DNA of 54,842 nucleotides, from assembly GCA_902551695.1 (NCBI GenBank), contig CACDEI010000005.1, positions 1-54,842 of the forward strand, given 5' to 3'. The first letter of the stretch is position 1, and each line of letters starts with the position of its first letter. Shown here piece by piece: positions 9,290 through 18,485 of the stretch. The stretch is from an uncultured Pseudomonadota bacterium (GTDB lineage Bacteria > Pseudomonadota > Gammaproteobacteria > Ga0077536). Below the pieces are notes generated by a model. It did no database searches and was not told the origin of the DNA. It saw nothing but the letters and a program-made list of their open reading frames with translations. Position numbers and translations under genes: made by a program.

Positions 9290-9604
9290 CGTAGTGTATT
9301 TTTTATTTTTGCTTTGAAAAAATATCTCTATAATTAAACGTGCATCTGTGCGACTAAGACCTAGGTTGATTTCTTATAGGAAAAGTCTGCCAAATACAGC
9401 TTTTTGTACTAACTTCGGATAGTATGCTCGAAGGAGAGATGCCCAGCAAGGATCTAAGCCATGAAGAAAAGTAAGCTTTCATCCAAGAAGGTAATCGATT
9501 TAAGATTAAATTTGGTCCTTAAATTTTGAGTTATCGTGAATATTTTGTTGACGCTCGTAATGCCTGTGCGTATCATCGCCCATCTTGCAATGATACCTAC
9601 GTTT
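9290..9604. other. Gene-poor 315-bp intergenic region upstream of the tRNA cluster
   Basis: The only stretch above 300 bp without a confident gene. It holds a perfect TATAAT at 9329-9334 (no good -35), a tiny candidate ORF of 22 codons at 9461-9529 (MKKSKLSS..., AAGGA eight bases upstream), and the strong tRNA promoter near its right end. I recognise no known RNA family or terminator between 9341 and 9540. It could encode a small RNA or a leader, or be spacer. Confidence 0.5.
9548..9576 (+). promoter_or_regulatory. Sigma70 promoter of the tRNA-Pro-Arg-His-Lys cluster
   Basis: TTGACG (-35, 9548-9553), a 17-bp spacer and TATCAT (-10, 9571-9576), followed by a GC-rich CGCCC discriminator about 28 bp before tRNA-Pro. 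Near-consensus boxes plus a GC-rich discriminator are typical of stringently controlled stable-RNA promoters. Confidence 0.8.
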
Positions 9605-9681
9605 CGGGGTATGGCGCAGTTTGGTAGCGCACCTGCTTTGGGAGCAGGGGGTCGGGGGTTCGAATCCCTCTGCCCCGACCA
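9605..9681 (+). tRNA. tRNA-Pro (anticodon TGG)
   Basis: A 77-nt cloverleaf with acceptor stem CGGGGTA/TGCCCCG, anticodon loop TTTGGGA giving TGG, T-arm GTTCGAATC and encoded CCA. First gene of a four-tRNA cluster. Confidence 0.97.
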
Positions 9682-9790
9682 AAAGTAGCTTTAATTGTTT
9701 GTTATTGGCGAAAAATTCAACAATAAAACCATGGTTTTGATTTTTTTTTTATGTGGCAGTAATGTTTACGAGTAATTAACTGCTTTCGAA

Positions 9791-9867
9791 GCGCCTGTAG
9801 CTCATCTGGATAGAGCATCGGCCTTCTAAGCCGAGGGTAGCAGGTTCGAATCCTGCCAGGCGCGCCA
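9791..9867 (+). tRNA. tRNA-Arg (anticodon TCT)
   Basis: A 77-nt cloverleaf; acceptor GCGCCTG/CAGGCGC, anticodon stem TCGGC/GCCGA enclosing loop CTTCTAA (TCT, reads AGA), encoded CCA. Separated from tRNA-Pro by about 110 bp with no obvious promoter of its own, so probably cotranscribed. Confidence 0.97.
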
Positions 9868-9908
9868 AATGTTTAGAGGAGGTAAATCAAGAAGTTATTG
9901 TTGGTTAT

Positions 9909-9985
9909 GGTGGGCGTAGCTCAGTTGGTAGAGCACAGGATTGTGGCTCCTGAGGTCGTGGGTTCGATCCCCATCGTCCACCCCA
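9909..9985 (+). tRNA. tRNA-His (anticodon GTG)
   Basis: Acceptor stem includes the extra G at position -1 (9909) opposite C73, the identity element of tRNA-His. The anticodon loop reads ATTGTGG (GTG) and CCA is encoded. Confidence 0.97.
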
Positions 9986-10006
9986 ATAATGCTTGAGTTT
10001 TCTTTT

Positions 10007-10082
<76 letters not shown>

Positions 10083-10116
10083 AAATTCCGTAGTGTTGAT
10101 TTTAATCGCATTGCTT

Positions 10117-11436
10117 TCAACTTTTTATATATGCAAGCAAAGAATTCCGTACTTTTCGCGCCAGAAAGAGAGTTGCAATAATGTTGGGGAATGTCATAAG
10201 GGCGAAAGCAATATCTATCAGATTAAGTGCCGTCTGAGGATTCCAACTAGGCGCGATTATCAAAAAAAACAGATAGACCCAGAGATAATATTCCCCGAGA
10301 GTGTTACCTAAAAGGTATTTTGCACATCTTTGACTGTAAAAAGCGTATGTTACCAAGGTGGAGAATCCAAAAGCGAGAAAGATCCAGGTTAAAGACATTG
10401 TCCCGAATCCTGGCATCGTTTGCTCAAAGGCGGCTGACACTGCAAGGATTCCAGTTTCGGATTGTGTGTTACTAGTTAAAATAACCATGGCGGTAGCCGT
10501 GCAAATGAGGTGAGTATCGAGGATTGGACCTAGCATGCCAACTAGACCTTCCCGAACTGGCTCGTCTGTTTTTGCGGTACTATGGGCCAGCGCTTCGGTA
10601 CCGACTCCTGCCTCATTCGAGAATATAGCTCTTTTGGTTCCAACAATTATGATTTCTCTCACGGATAACCCAGCGGCGCCGCCAATGGCTGCGCTCGGCT
10701 CGAAGGCTCCTGTAAAAATTGACTTAAGAACATTTGGCAACTGTTCGATATGAACATAGATAACAAACAACGAACCCGTCAGGTAAAGTAGGCCCATTAT
10801 CGGAACTGCTTTGCTTGCAAAACTTCCAACACTTACTATCCCACCACGAGCTATTAGGCCCACTGCGAGTGCCATTAAGAGACCTGTCGTAGTTGCTGTA
10901 AGGCCGTACTGGGTCTCAATTAAAGTGCTCAGTTGATTGGCTTGAAAAACACCTAGGCAACCAATCATCCCGCAAGCTGCAAAGAGTAATGCTAAATATC
11001 GATAACCTTCTCCTAATCCGAGTTCGATGTAATACATCGGACCACCAAGTAAGTTGCCCCTCGAGTCTCTCTTTCTATAAATGCAAGATAGGCTGCATGT
11101 AAAAAATTTTATAGACATCCCTAAAACAGCAACTATCCACATCCAGAAAATCGCACCTGAACCACCAGTGGATATTGCCATTGCGACCCCAGCAATGTTC
11201 CCCATACCAATAGTTCCTGATAAGGCGGTACATAATGCTCTCCAGTGACTTTGTTCACCAGGGCGCATGTCCCCTTCTTTTTTCAGTAAGAGTCTTAAGG
11301 CATGGATCAAATAACGAAATGGCGTAAGTCGGCTGTAAATCAAAAAGAAAATACCTGTAACCGTAATCAGAGCAACTAGAGGAAGGCCCCAAACAATCTG
11401 GACAATTTCTTCTGTTATCCTTCCGAAAGAACTCAT
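10117..11436 (-). CDS. Second sodium:amino acid symporter, AgcS family
   Basis: A 439-aa paralog of the transporter at 5047-6390, with the same landmarks: 'GTIGMGNIAGVAMAI', 'GGPMYYIELGLG' and 'FSNEAGVGTEALAHS'. The sequences are clearly diverged, so a different amino-acid preference is plausible (inference). It lies 26 bp downstream of the NTF2-like gene on the same strand and the two probably form an operon. It converges on the tRNA cluster with no recognisable terminator between. Confidence 0.92.
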   Translation of the reverse strand: MSSFGRITEEIVQIVWGLPLVALITVTGIFFLIYSRLTPFRYLIHALRLLLKKEGDMRPGEQSHWRALCTALSGTIGMGNIAGVAMAISTGGSGAIFWMWIVAVLGMSIKFFTCSLSCIYRKRDSRGNLLGGPMYYIELGLGEGYRYLALLFAACGMIGCLGVFQANQLSTLIETQYGLTATTTGLLMALAVGLIARGGIVSVGSFASKAVPIMGLLYLTGSLFVIYVHIEQLPNVLKSIFTGAFEPSAAIGGAAGLSVREIIIVGTKRAIFSNEAGVGTEALAHSTAKTDEPVREGLVGMLGPILDTHLICTATAMVILTSNTQSETGILAVSAAFEQTMPGFGTMSLTWIFLAFGFSTLVTYAFYSQRCAKYLLGNTLGEYYLWVYLFFLIIAPSWNPQTALNLIDIAFALMTFPNIIATLFLARKVRNSLLAYIKS

Positions 11437-11462
11437 TATCTCATCTGCGCAGGCTCATCCGA

Positions 11463-11903
11463 CTAGTGAAGGTTGCCTGATTGGTTTGTTATCTCCTTCC
11501 GAGGGGAGAAAAAATCCGCATCTGATTTCATCGGCGATTCACTTGCATGGTGTGAAATCATAAACCAAGAGCAATCGATTTTCCGGTAAATGTTCGTAGC
11601 ATAAATCGGTGGAGCAGCGAAATTTCTTCCTTCTAGGTAGATATTCTCTTGCACAAGCCTTAGACAAAAGTCCTTGGCTGATATCTGATTAATCGTTTCA
11701 AGATTAAAGATGCGCTTTGCTCTAGGCTTAAAGATTTGCTGCCAACTCAATGTTATTTGAGACTTACCAACGAGTGCGGAGCTGCCCGGATGGATACAGG
11801 AAATTTCATTGGAATCAAGCCAGACAGACATCATTTTTTCTAAATCACAATTCGAGAACGCGTCATAGAAATGGTTTTCGGTATTTTTTACAGTGGAGAA
11901 CAT
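11463..11903 (-). CDS. NTF2/SnoaL-like fold protein
   Basis: A 146-aa protein of the nuclear transport factor 2-like superfamily. The recurring pattern 'FYDAFSNCDLEKMMSVWLDS' near residue 12 and 'CIHPGSSALVGKSQITLSWQQIF' around residues 35-58 matches small bacterial SnoaL-like proteins whose molecular role is mostly unknown. No signal peptide or membrane segment is seen. It sits upstream of an AgcS transporter gene, which hints at, but does not prove, a role linked to that transporter. Confidence 0.75.
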   Translation of the reverse strand: MFSTVKNTENHFYDAFSNCDLEKMMSVWLDSNEISCIHPGSSALVGKSQITLSWQQIFKPRAKRIFNLETINQISAKDFCLRLVQENIYLEGRNFAAPPIYATNIYRKIDCSWFMISHHASESPMKSDADFFSPRKEITNQSGNLH

Positions 11904-11944
11904 ATTTTAGTCTTAATTAATTAGTTTTTCTTAAAGCCATAGAA

Positions 11945-11999
11945 TGTTCCACTGGTTTCTGAATAGCAAGGGAGGTGCAGAATTCTATCCTTTGGAACA
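11945..11999. repeat. Nested inverted repeat between tRNA-Leu and the NTF2-like gene
   Basis: TGTTCCA (11945-11951) pairs with TGGAACA (11993-11999), and inside it TTCTG (11957-11961) pairs with CAGAA (11978-11982). It could be a leader hairpin of the minus-strand NTF2-agcS operon or an operator. No family recognised. Confidence 0.3.
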
Positions 12000-12117
12000 C
12001 ATATTTGTAGGAGAATAGAGCATATCTTTCAAAGATAAGTGGGGTCATTGTGATACTATACTACTACTCAGTTACGCTGTTACTATTACGGTGACAGCAC
12101 TGGTGAGGAAAAGTTAA

Positions 12118-12203
<86 letters not shown>

Positions 12204-12290
12204 TTTTTAAATTGCGAAAGAAGTTAAGCGGCATTAACTGATGGACTTATTTATGCTTTTTTTGATAATACTTGTTAGGTGATTGGTGAA

Positions 12291-13610
12291 ATGGAAATAA
12301 CTGTTGAAAAGCCCTCGGAATTAGAAAGATGTTTGAAAATCAGTCTCCCGGAGGATTTGTTGGAGGGCAAAGTGGTGTCTCGTCTAACTGATCTCCAAAA
12401 GACCGCTAGATTAGATGGTTTTAGGAAAGGGAAAATACCCCCCAAAATTGTACGTCAGCGGTTCGGACAGCAAGTTCGAGCCGAGGTGGTGGGGGAACTA
12501 GTACAAAGCAGTTTTGGGGAGGCCGTTCAAGAGGAATCTTTGCGGCCTGCAGGACAGCCAGTAATTGATGACCTAGAAAGCAAGGTAGGAGATGGTTTGA
12601 GTTTTACTGCGAAGTTTGAAGTGTTTCCCGATTTCTCCCTTAAGCCGTTAAATGGCGTGCAGGTGGAAAAAAATAGTTGTGTGATCGAGGCTTCGGATAT
12701 TGACAATGTTATAGAAAAATTGAGGACGCAAAATCAAACTTGGATAGAGAAAAAAGGAGCTGCGGAAATTGGAGATAAACTTCATATCTCCTATCGAGGT
12801 TTGATCGATAATGAAGAATTTGAGGGAGGCGTCGGAGAAGATGAAAATCTATTGTTGGGCTCGAAATCAATGATAGAAGGCTTCGAAGATGGACTGGTAG
12901 GAAGCATTGATGGAGAAGAAAAAACTCTCCAACTAAGGTTTCCGAAAAAGTACCACAAGCCAGAACTATGTGACAAAGAAGTAAAGTTTGAAATCAGAGT
13001 TGTGACGGTTAAGAGGGCTGAACTTCCCGATATTAACGAGGAATTCATGAAGAGGTTTGGAGTGGACGATGGCTCGCTAGAGAATTTCAGAGATAACCTT
13101 AAGGAAAGGCTCGAGAAAGAAAGTAAAAATGTGGTGGAGCGAAAGCTTAATGAGTCATTGATTGTGGCGCTACTGGAAACTAATCAGTTTGAAGTCCCTT
13201 CTGTTTTAAAACTTGAAGAAGCTGAAAAGTCAAAAGAACAGTTGATGAGGACTTGGTTTATGCGTGGTAAAAATCCTATCGAATCATCTGAGGAGTTTGA
13301 GAAAGAACTCCAGGAAGAAGGCGAAAAACGAGTGAGAGCAGGACTGATAATGGCAGAAATCATCAAAGATGCCGACCTAAAAGCAAGTCCAGACAAGGTG
13401 CAAAAGGCCATAGAGGATATCGCTGCAAGTTATGAAGATTCAGAGGCGGTAAAGAAATGGTACTATGAAAATCAACAGCAATTACAGATGATAGAGTCCC
13501 AGTGTTTAGAGCAAGAGGTGCTGAACTGGGTGGCGGAGAAGGTAGAGGTTACCGAAAAAATCGTTTCATTTGACGATTTAATGGATCCAATGCAGACTAA
13601 TCCAACGTAA
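12291..13610 (+). CDS. tig: Trigger factor, ribosome-associated chaperone and prolyl isomerase
   Basis: The 439-aa protein begins MEITVEKPSELERCLKI. It carries the ribosome-binding signature 'GFRKGKIPPKIVRQRFG' (about residues 44-60), an FKBP-type domain ('GDKLHISYRGLIDNEEFEGG', about 160-180) and a long helical C-terminal chaperone domain. I took the ATG at 12291, with AGGTGA eight bases upstream, over an in-frame GTG at 12279. It heads the tig-clpP-clpX-lon proteostasis block. Confidence 0.97.
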   Translation: MEITVEKPSELERCLKISLPEDLLEGKVVSRLTDLQKTARLDGFRKGKIPPKIVRQRFGQQVRAEVVGELVQSSFGEAVQEESLRPAGQPVIDDLESKVGDGLSFTAKFEVFPDFSLKPLNGVQVEKNSCVIEASDIDNVIEKLRTQNQTWIEKKGAAEIGDKLHISYRGLIDNEEFEGGVGEDENLLLGSKSMIEGFEDGLVGSIDGEEKTLQLRFPKKYHKPELCDKEVKFEIRVVTVKRAELPDINEEFMKRFGVDDGSLENFRDNLKERLEKESKNVVERKLNESLIVALLETNQFEVPSVLKLEEAEKSKEQLMRTWFMRGKNPIESSEEFEKELQEEGEKRVRAGLIMAEIIKDADLKASPDKVQKAIEDIAASYEDSEAVKKWYYENQQQLQMIESQCLEQEVLNWVAEKVEVTEKIVSFDDLMDPMQTNPT

Positions 13611-13669
13611 CTAACGCTACAAGGTTGTAAACATACGGGAGTTAAATAAGGGTGATAAACCAACATGAC

Positions 13670-14299
13670 ATGAGTCAACATCGCAAACTAGAGACAAAAG
13701 CACTTAATTTAGTTCCCATGGTGGTGGAGCAGTCCGCTAGAGGAGAAAGGGCCTATGACATATATTCTAGGCTCCTCAAAGAACGAGTTATTTTCTTGGT
13801 TGGTCCGGTTGACGACCATATGGCAAATTTAATAGTGGCACAGCTCCTCTTTTTGGAGTCTGAAAACCCGGATAAAGACATTCACTTATATATCAACTCC
13901 CCAGGAGGATCCGTCTCTGCTGGCCTAGCCATTTATGACACAATGCAATTCATTAAGCCCGACGTAAGCACGATGTGCATAGGACAAGCCGCTAGCATGG
14001 GGGCCCTTCTACTGGCAGGTGGAGCTGCTGGTAAGAGACATTGTCTCCCGCATTCGAGAGTTATGATTCATCAGCCGCTTGGAGGATTTCAAGGTCAGGC
14101 TTCAGATATTGACATACATGCTAAAGAAATACTGAAGGCCAGGGAAAAGCTCAACCAAATATTATCTGTACACACCGGCAAGACTTTAAAGGCTATAGAA
14201 AAAGATACCGACCGAGACCGATTCATGGGGGCAGATGAAGCTGAGAAATACGGTATCGTTGATGGCGTTTTGGATAGGCGAGCCTCTACAGGCGAGTGA
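13670..14299 (+). CDS. clpP: ATP-dependent Clp protease proteolytic subunit
   Basis: Serine peptidase forming the tetradecameric barrel that works with ClpX or ClpA. Counted from the ATG at 13670 (209 aa), the catalytic triad is S109 ('GQAASMGA'), H134 ('VMIHQPLGG') and D183 ('DRDRFM'), with the same spacing as in E. coli. An in-frame GTG at 13652 is a possible earlier start, but AAGGGTGA better serves the ATG. It is 41 bp upstream of clpX, and the likely partner ClpA is also encoded in this window (39731-41989). Confidence 0.97.
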   Translation: MSQHRKLETKALNLVPMVVEQSARGERAYDIYSRLLKERVIFLVGPVDDHMANLIVAQLLFLESENPDKDIHLYINSPGGSVSAGLAIYDTMQFIKPDVSTMCIGQAASMGALLLAGGAAGKRHCLPHSRVMIHQPLGGFQGQASDIDIHAKEILKAREKLNQILSVHTGKTLKAIEKDTDRDRFMGADEAEKYGIVDGVLDRRASTGE

Positions 14300-14340
14300 A
14301 AAACAAATTGGTAAAAAAACTCAAAGGATAAATAAAAAGT

Positions 14341-15615
14341 ATGAGCGACGATAATTCAACAAGCGATGACGACAGACTATTGCACTGCTCCTTCTGCGGG
14401 AAAAGTCAACACGAGGTCCGAAAACTTATTGCTGGACCGTCGGTATTCATCTGCGATGAGTGCGTAGAGCTTTGCAATGACATCATCCGAGAAGAAATCC
14501 AAGAAAAGAGTGCAGGCGATTCAAGCAGCAAGTTGCCCATTCCAACGGAAATTAATGAAAGTTTGAACGATTATGTGATCGGACAAGGAAAAGCCAAGAA
14601 AATCCTTTCCGTTGCAGTATATAACCATTATAAAAGATTGGACAGTAGGCTAAGCAAAGCTGACATAGAATTAGCGAAAAGTAACGTCCTGCTCGTTGGG
14701 CCCACTGGTAGTGGAAAGACCTTACTTGCTGAAACTCTTGCTAGATTGTTAAACGTACCTTTTACCATCGCTGATGCGACTACGCTTACCGAGGCAGGGT
14801 ATGTTGGAGAGGACGTAGAAAACATCATCCAGAAGTTGTTGCAAAAATGCGATTATGATGTTGAGAAAGCCCAAAACGGTATAGTGTACATAGATGAGAT
14901 AGATAAGATCTCTAGAAAATCGGATAATCCTTCCATCACCAGGGATGTCTCCGGTGAAGGAGTTCAACAGGCTTTATTGAAGCTGATTGAAGGTACTGTG
15001 GCTTCTGTACCGCCCCAGGGCGGTCGCAAGCACCCCCAGCAGGAATTTTTACAAGTAGACACCAGCAATATCCTTTTTATTTGTGGAGGTGCCTTCGCGG
15101 GATTGGATAAAATAGTGAGGGATAGGTCAGAAAAGGGTGGAATTGGATTTTCTGCAGAAGTGAAGACAAAAAGCGAGAAGAAGAGCGCCGCTGAAGTCTT
15201 GCATCAGGTGGAGCCTGAAGATTTAATAAGATATGGTCTAATTCCAGAATTTGTTGGACGTCTTCCAGTTATGGCCGTGTTGGATGAGCTCGATGAAGAG
15301 CAGCTGGTTAAAATACTTCTCGAGCCAAAAAACGCGCTGACAAAACAATATTTTAGATTGTTCGAAATGGAGTCCTGTGAACTAGAATTCAGGGACGAGG
15401 CATTATCAGCCATTGCTCAAAAGGCAGTGGAGAGGAAAACGGGAGCTAGGGGACTGCGTTCTATCCTGGAGGAATGTTTACTAGATACCATGTACGAATT
15501 ACCAGCTCTAGAAAACACCTCCAAGGTTGTGGTGGACGAGGCTTCAATAGCAGGTGAGTCAAAGCCATTGATTATTTTTGAAAATACCGCCAAGGCTGCT
15601 TCCGACGAAGGTTAG
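14341..15615 (+). CDS. clpX: ATP-dependent Clp protease ATP-binding subunit ClpX
   Basis: AAA+ unfoldase that feeds substrates to ClpP. The N-terminal zinc-binding domain has the four cysteines of 'CSFCGKSQ' and 'CDECVELC' (about residues 16-45). Walker A '[15 protein letters not shown]', Walker B '[10 protein letters not shown]' and the pore-region 'AGYVGEDVE' are all intact, and the C-terminal '[16 protein letters not shown]' is the sensor-2 segment. Length 424 aa is typical. Confidence 0.98.
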   Translation: MSDDNSTSDDDRLLHCSFCGKSQHEVRKLIAGPSVFICDECVELCNDIIREEIQEKSAGDSSSKLPIPTEINESLNDYVIGQGKAKKILSVAVYNHYKRLDSRLSKADIELAKSNVLLVGPTGSGKTLLAETLARLLNVPFTIADATTLTEAGYVGEDVENIIQKLLQKCDYDVEKAQNGIVYIDEIDKISRKSDNPSITRDVSGEGVQQALLKLIEGTVASVPPQGGRKHPQQEFLQVDTSNILFICGGAFAGLDKIVRDRSEKGGIGFSAEVKTKSEKKSAAEVLHQVEPEDLIRYGLIPEFVGRLPVMAVLDELDEEQLVKILLEPKNALTKQYFRLFEMESCELEFRDEALSAIAQKAVERKTGARGLRSILEECLLDTMYELPALENTSKVVVDEASIAGESKPLIIFENTAKAASDEG

Positions 15616-15641
15616 ATAAAAGTGTTTCTGGCTTATTCCTT

Positions 15642-15666
15642 CTTGAAAAATAGGTTGGGGGCCCAT
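15642..15666 (+). promoter_or_regulatory. Sigma32-type heat-shock promoter of lon
   Basis: CTTGAAA (-35, 15642-15648), a 12-bp spacer, and GCCCAT (-10, 15661-15666) about 85 bp before the lon ATG. The E. coli sigma32 consensus is CTTGAAA and CCCCATNT with similar spacing, so only one -10 base is off. lon is a classic heat-shock gene. Confidence 0.75.
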
Positions 15667-15749
15667 ACCTTATAAATTGAGATACACAACATAATTTATT
15701 CGGCAAATTAGGCTGTATTACGCAAGAAATAACATTTTGGGAGCTTTAT

Positions 15750-18152
15750 ATGAGCGGCAATTTAAGAGAATTTCCAGTCTTACCCTTGAGAGACGTTGTT
15801 GTTTATCCTCACATGGTTATCCCCCTGTTTGTCGGTCGAGAGAAGTCAATAAACGCTCTAGAGGCAGCTATGGAGGCTGGCAAACAAATTTTTCTAATAG
15901 CCCAGAAAAATGCCTCTGAGAATAGTCCTTCTATTGATGACATTTATAGCGTTGGTACTGTCTCGAACATACTCCAACTGCTGAAACTACCAGATGGAAC
16001 GATTAAAGTCCTAGTTGAAGGAAGTTATAGAGCCAAGGTTGAGGCTTTTCGGGAAGACAGTGAGCACTTCGTCGCTGAAGTCGAAGAACTTGAGGTCGAG
16101 GCGGTTTCACCCCGAGAGTCTGAAGTCCTTGTGCGCTCTCTAATGACTCAATTCGATCAATATGTGAAGTTAAACAAGAAAGTGCCGCCGGAAATTGTTG
16201 CCTCGCTTTCAGGGATTGATGAGCCATCCAGGCTGGCGGACACAATCGCGGCTCATATAGCGATAAAACTCGAAGATAAACAGCACGTTCTAGACACATT
16301 AGGGATAAGAGACCGTCTTGAGCTTCTCATAAACACCATGGAGTCCGAAATAGACCTTTTGGAAGTAGAAAAGAGTCTGAGGAATCGGGTTAAAACCCAA
16401 ATGGAGAAAAGCCAGCGTGAGTATTATTTGAATGAACAGATGAAAGCTATTCAAACCGAACTAGGAGATGGAGAAGAAACAGGAAACGAATTTGATGAGC
16501 TGGCGAAAAAAATATCAGATGCTGGAATGCCTAAAGAGGCGAGGGAGAAAATAGAAGGAGAATTGAAAAAGTTGCGCATGATGTCGCCGATGTCCGCGGA
16601 GGCTACGGTTGTCAGAAACTACATTGATTGGGTCTTGTCTGTGCCCTGGAAAAAGCGTTCAAGGGTTTCTAAAGACATCAACCGAGCTGAGGTAATTCTT
16701 GATAGAGACCACTATGGCTTGGAAAAAGTAAAGGAACGGATCCTGGAGTACTTGGCAGTGCAGCAAAGAGTTAGCAAGATGAAGGGTCCGATCTTGTGTT
16801 TAGTTGGGCCCCCTGGGGTTGGGAAAACTTCCCTCGGTAAGTCTATAGCTAAAGCAACCAACCGAAAATTTGTACGAATGTCCCTTGGAGGAGTTCGGGA
16901 TGAGGCTGAAATAAGGGGGCACAGGAGGACCTATGTCGGTTCATTGCCTGGGAAGATAATACAAAATATGGCGAAAGCGGGTACGAAAAACCCACTTATT
17001 TTGCTGGACGAAATTGATAAAATGGCAATGGATTTTAGGGGGGATCCTGCATCCGCCTTGTTGGAAGTCTTAGATCCTGAGCAGAACGATACCTTCAATG
17101 ATCACTATTTGGAGGTTGATTTCGATCTGTCCGACGCGATGTTTGTCACAACCGCTAACACTCTTGAAATTCCTGGGCCTTTAAAAGACAGGATGGAGAT
17201 AATTCGTATATCCGGCTACACAGAAGAAGAAAAATCTCACATAGCAGATAGATTCTTAATTCCCAAACAGGTCGCTAACAATGGCTTGAAGGGCTCCGAA
17301 TTGAAATTTGGAAAACCAGCGGTTCTCGAAATAATTCGGCATTACACGCGAGAGGCTGGTGTAAGAGGCTTAGAAAGAGAGATTTCCTCTGTTTGTCGTA
17401 AAATAGTTAGGCAGCTCGTTAAAAAGGCGTCTACTGCTAAAGTATCAGTGACCCCGAAGTCCCTTGAGAAATTTTTGGGGGTAAAAAAATTCCGGTACGG
17501 GTTGGCTGGGGATAAGAACAGGGTTGGTCAGGTTACAGGACTAGCATGGACGCAGACAGGAGGAGATCTTCTCACTATTGAGGCGGTCGCTCTTCCTGGC
17601 AAAGGTAAGGAGATTTTTACCGGTAGCCTAGGAGATGTGATGCAAGAGTCCATCAAGGCGGCTATGACTGTAATACGTAGTAGAAGCGCCTCACTCGGTT
17701 TAAAAGGGAGTTTTCACAATCTGAAGGATTTTCATTTTCATGTTCCAGAGGGCGCTACCCCGAAAGATGGCCCGAGTGCTGGTATAGGTATGTGCTTGGC
17801 AATGGTTTCTGCTTTAACTGGAATCTGTGTTAAGAGGACGGTGGCTATGACTGGGGAAATAACTTTAAGAGGCGAAGTGTTGCCGATAGGCGGATTAAAA
17901 GAGAAGCTTCTGGCAGCTCAGAGAGGGGGAACAAAAACAGTGCTCATTCCTTTCGAGAATGAGCGAGACTTAAAAGAGGTTCCAAACGCCGTCATGCAAG
18001 GATTAGAGATCATACCAGTTAGGTGGATAGATGAAGTTTTTCCCATTGCGTTGGAATCAATGCCAGAGCCACTGAGTCCTGAAGTTGAGGGCGAGGTAGA
18101 GGTGGTAGCTGAAAATGGGGAAGAAGACGGCGATTTATTGCGTCATCATTAG
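15750..18152 (+). CDS. lon: ATP-dependent Lon protease
   Basis: An 800-aa LonA: N-terminal substrate-binding domain ('[23 protein letters not shown]'-like start), AAA+ module with Walker A '[15 protein letters not shown]' and Walker B '[11 protein letters not shown]', then the protease domain with Ser676 in '[11 protein letters not shown]' and Lys719 in '[10 protein letters not shown]', spaced as in E. coli (S679/K722). GGGAG precedes the ATG. A sigma32-like promoter lies upstream. hupB, which commonly follows lon, is missing here; two tRNA genes follow directly. Confidence 0.98.
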   Translation: MSGNLREFPVLPLRDVVVYPHMVIPLFVGREKSINALEAAMEAGKQIFLIAQKNASENSPSIDDIYSVGTVSNILQLLKLPDGTIKVLVEGSYRAKVEAFREDSEHFVAEVEELEVEAVSPRESEVLVRSLMTQFDQYVKLNKKVPPEIVASLSGIDEPSRLADTIAAHIAIKLEDKQHVLDTLGIRDRLELLINTMESEIDLLEVEKSLRNRVKTQMEKSQREYYLNEQMKAIQTELGDGEETGNEFDELAKKISDAGMPKEAREKIEGELKKLRMMSPMSAEATVVRNYIDWVLSVPWKKRSRVSKDINRAEVILDRDHYGLEKVKERILEYLAVQQRVSKMKGPILCLVGPPGVGKTSLGKSIAKATNRKFVRMSLGGVRDEAEIRGHRRTYVGSLPGKIIQNMAKAGTKNPLILLDEIDKMAMDFRGDPASALLEVLDPEQNDTFNDHYLEVDFDLSDAMFVTTANTLEIPGPLKDRMEIIRISGYTEEEKSHIADRFLIPKQVANNGLKGSELKFGKPAVLEIIRHYTREAGVRGLEREISSVCRKIVRQLVKKASTAKVSVTPKSLEKFLGVKKFRYGLAGDKNRVGQVTGLAWTQTGGDLLTIEAVALPGKGKEIFTGSLGDVMQESIKAAMTVIRSRSASLGLKGSFHNLKDFHFHVPEGATPKDGPSAGIGMCLAMVSALTGICVKRTVAMTGEITLRGEVLPIGGLKEKLLAAQRGGTKTVLIPFENERDLKEVPNAVMQGLEIIPVRWIDEVFPIALESMPEPLSPEVEGEVEVVAENGEEDGDLLRHH

Positions 18153-18181
18153 TTTTTTTTGCTCGATTAATATAAACTCCC

Positions 18182-18227
18182 TTCAAAGTGAGCCTTACTT
18201 GTCGAGGTTTTATTCAAAGTGACCTCG
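18182..18227 (+). repeat. Direct repeat TTCAAAGTGA x2 with an overlapping hairpin
   Basis: TTCAAAGTGA occurs at 18182-18191 and 18213-18222, exactly 31 bp apart (about three helical turns). The second copy lies in the loop and 3' arm of a hairpin with stem CGAGGT (18203-18208)/ACCTCG (18222-18227). It sits between lon and the tRNA-Val/Asp pair and could be a regulator site or post-lon hairpin; there is no T tract. Confidence 0.3.
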
Positions 18228-18263
18228 TATTCAACAGATATCTTGTATAAAATATACACGAGC

Positions 18264-18339
18264 GGGTGCTTAGCTCAGCTGGGAGAGCGTCGCCCTTACA
18301 AGGCGAAGGTCGGGGGTTCGATCCCCTCAGCACCCACCA
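18264..18339 (+). tRNA. tRNA-Val (anticodon TAC)
   Basis: A 76-nt cloverleaf; acceptor GGGTGCT/AGCACCC, anticodon loop CTTACAA giving TAC, encoded CCA. Located 111 bp after lon and 17 bp before tRNA-Asp, with AT-rich TATAAAATATACA just upstream that could supply a -10 element. Confidence 0.97.
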
Positions 18340-18356
18340 GAATAGAGATATTTAAG

Positions 18357-18433
18357 GGAGTGGTAGTTCAGTTGGTTAGAATACCGGCCTGTCACGCCGG
18401 GGGTCGCGGGTTCGAGTCCCGTCCACTCCGCCA
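18357..18433 (+). tRNA. tRNA-Asp (anticodon GTC)
   Basis: A 77-nt cloverleaf; acceptor GGAGTGG/CCACTCC, anticodon loop CTGTCAC giving GTC, encoded CCA. Followed 52 bp later by ppiD. Confidence 0.97.
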
Positions 18434-18485
18434 TCAATTTCCTTATGGGAATTCAAGCAGATAAGCTTTGGAAATTTAAAGACAC

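Noticed and set aside
16003..16299. 98-codon antisense ORF within lon
   Set aside because: Entirely inside lon, with no recognisable domain or ribosome site.
18151..18162. T8 run after lon as an intrinsic terminator
   Set aside because: The only nearby stem (GACG/CGTC) is four base pairs and eight bases away from the T run, too weak.
18219..18464. 81-codon ORF across tRNA-Val and tRNA-Asp
   Set aside because: It is a translation of two tRNA genes, a well-known spurious ORF type ('ACHAGGRGFESRPLRH').
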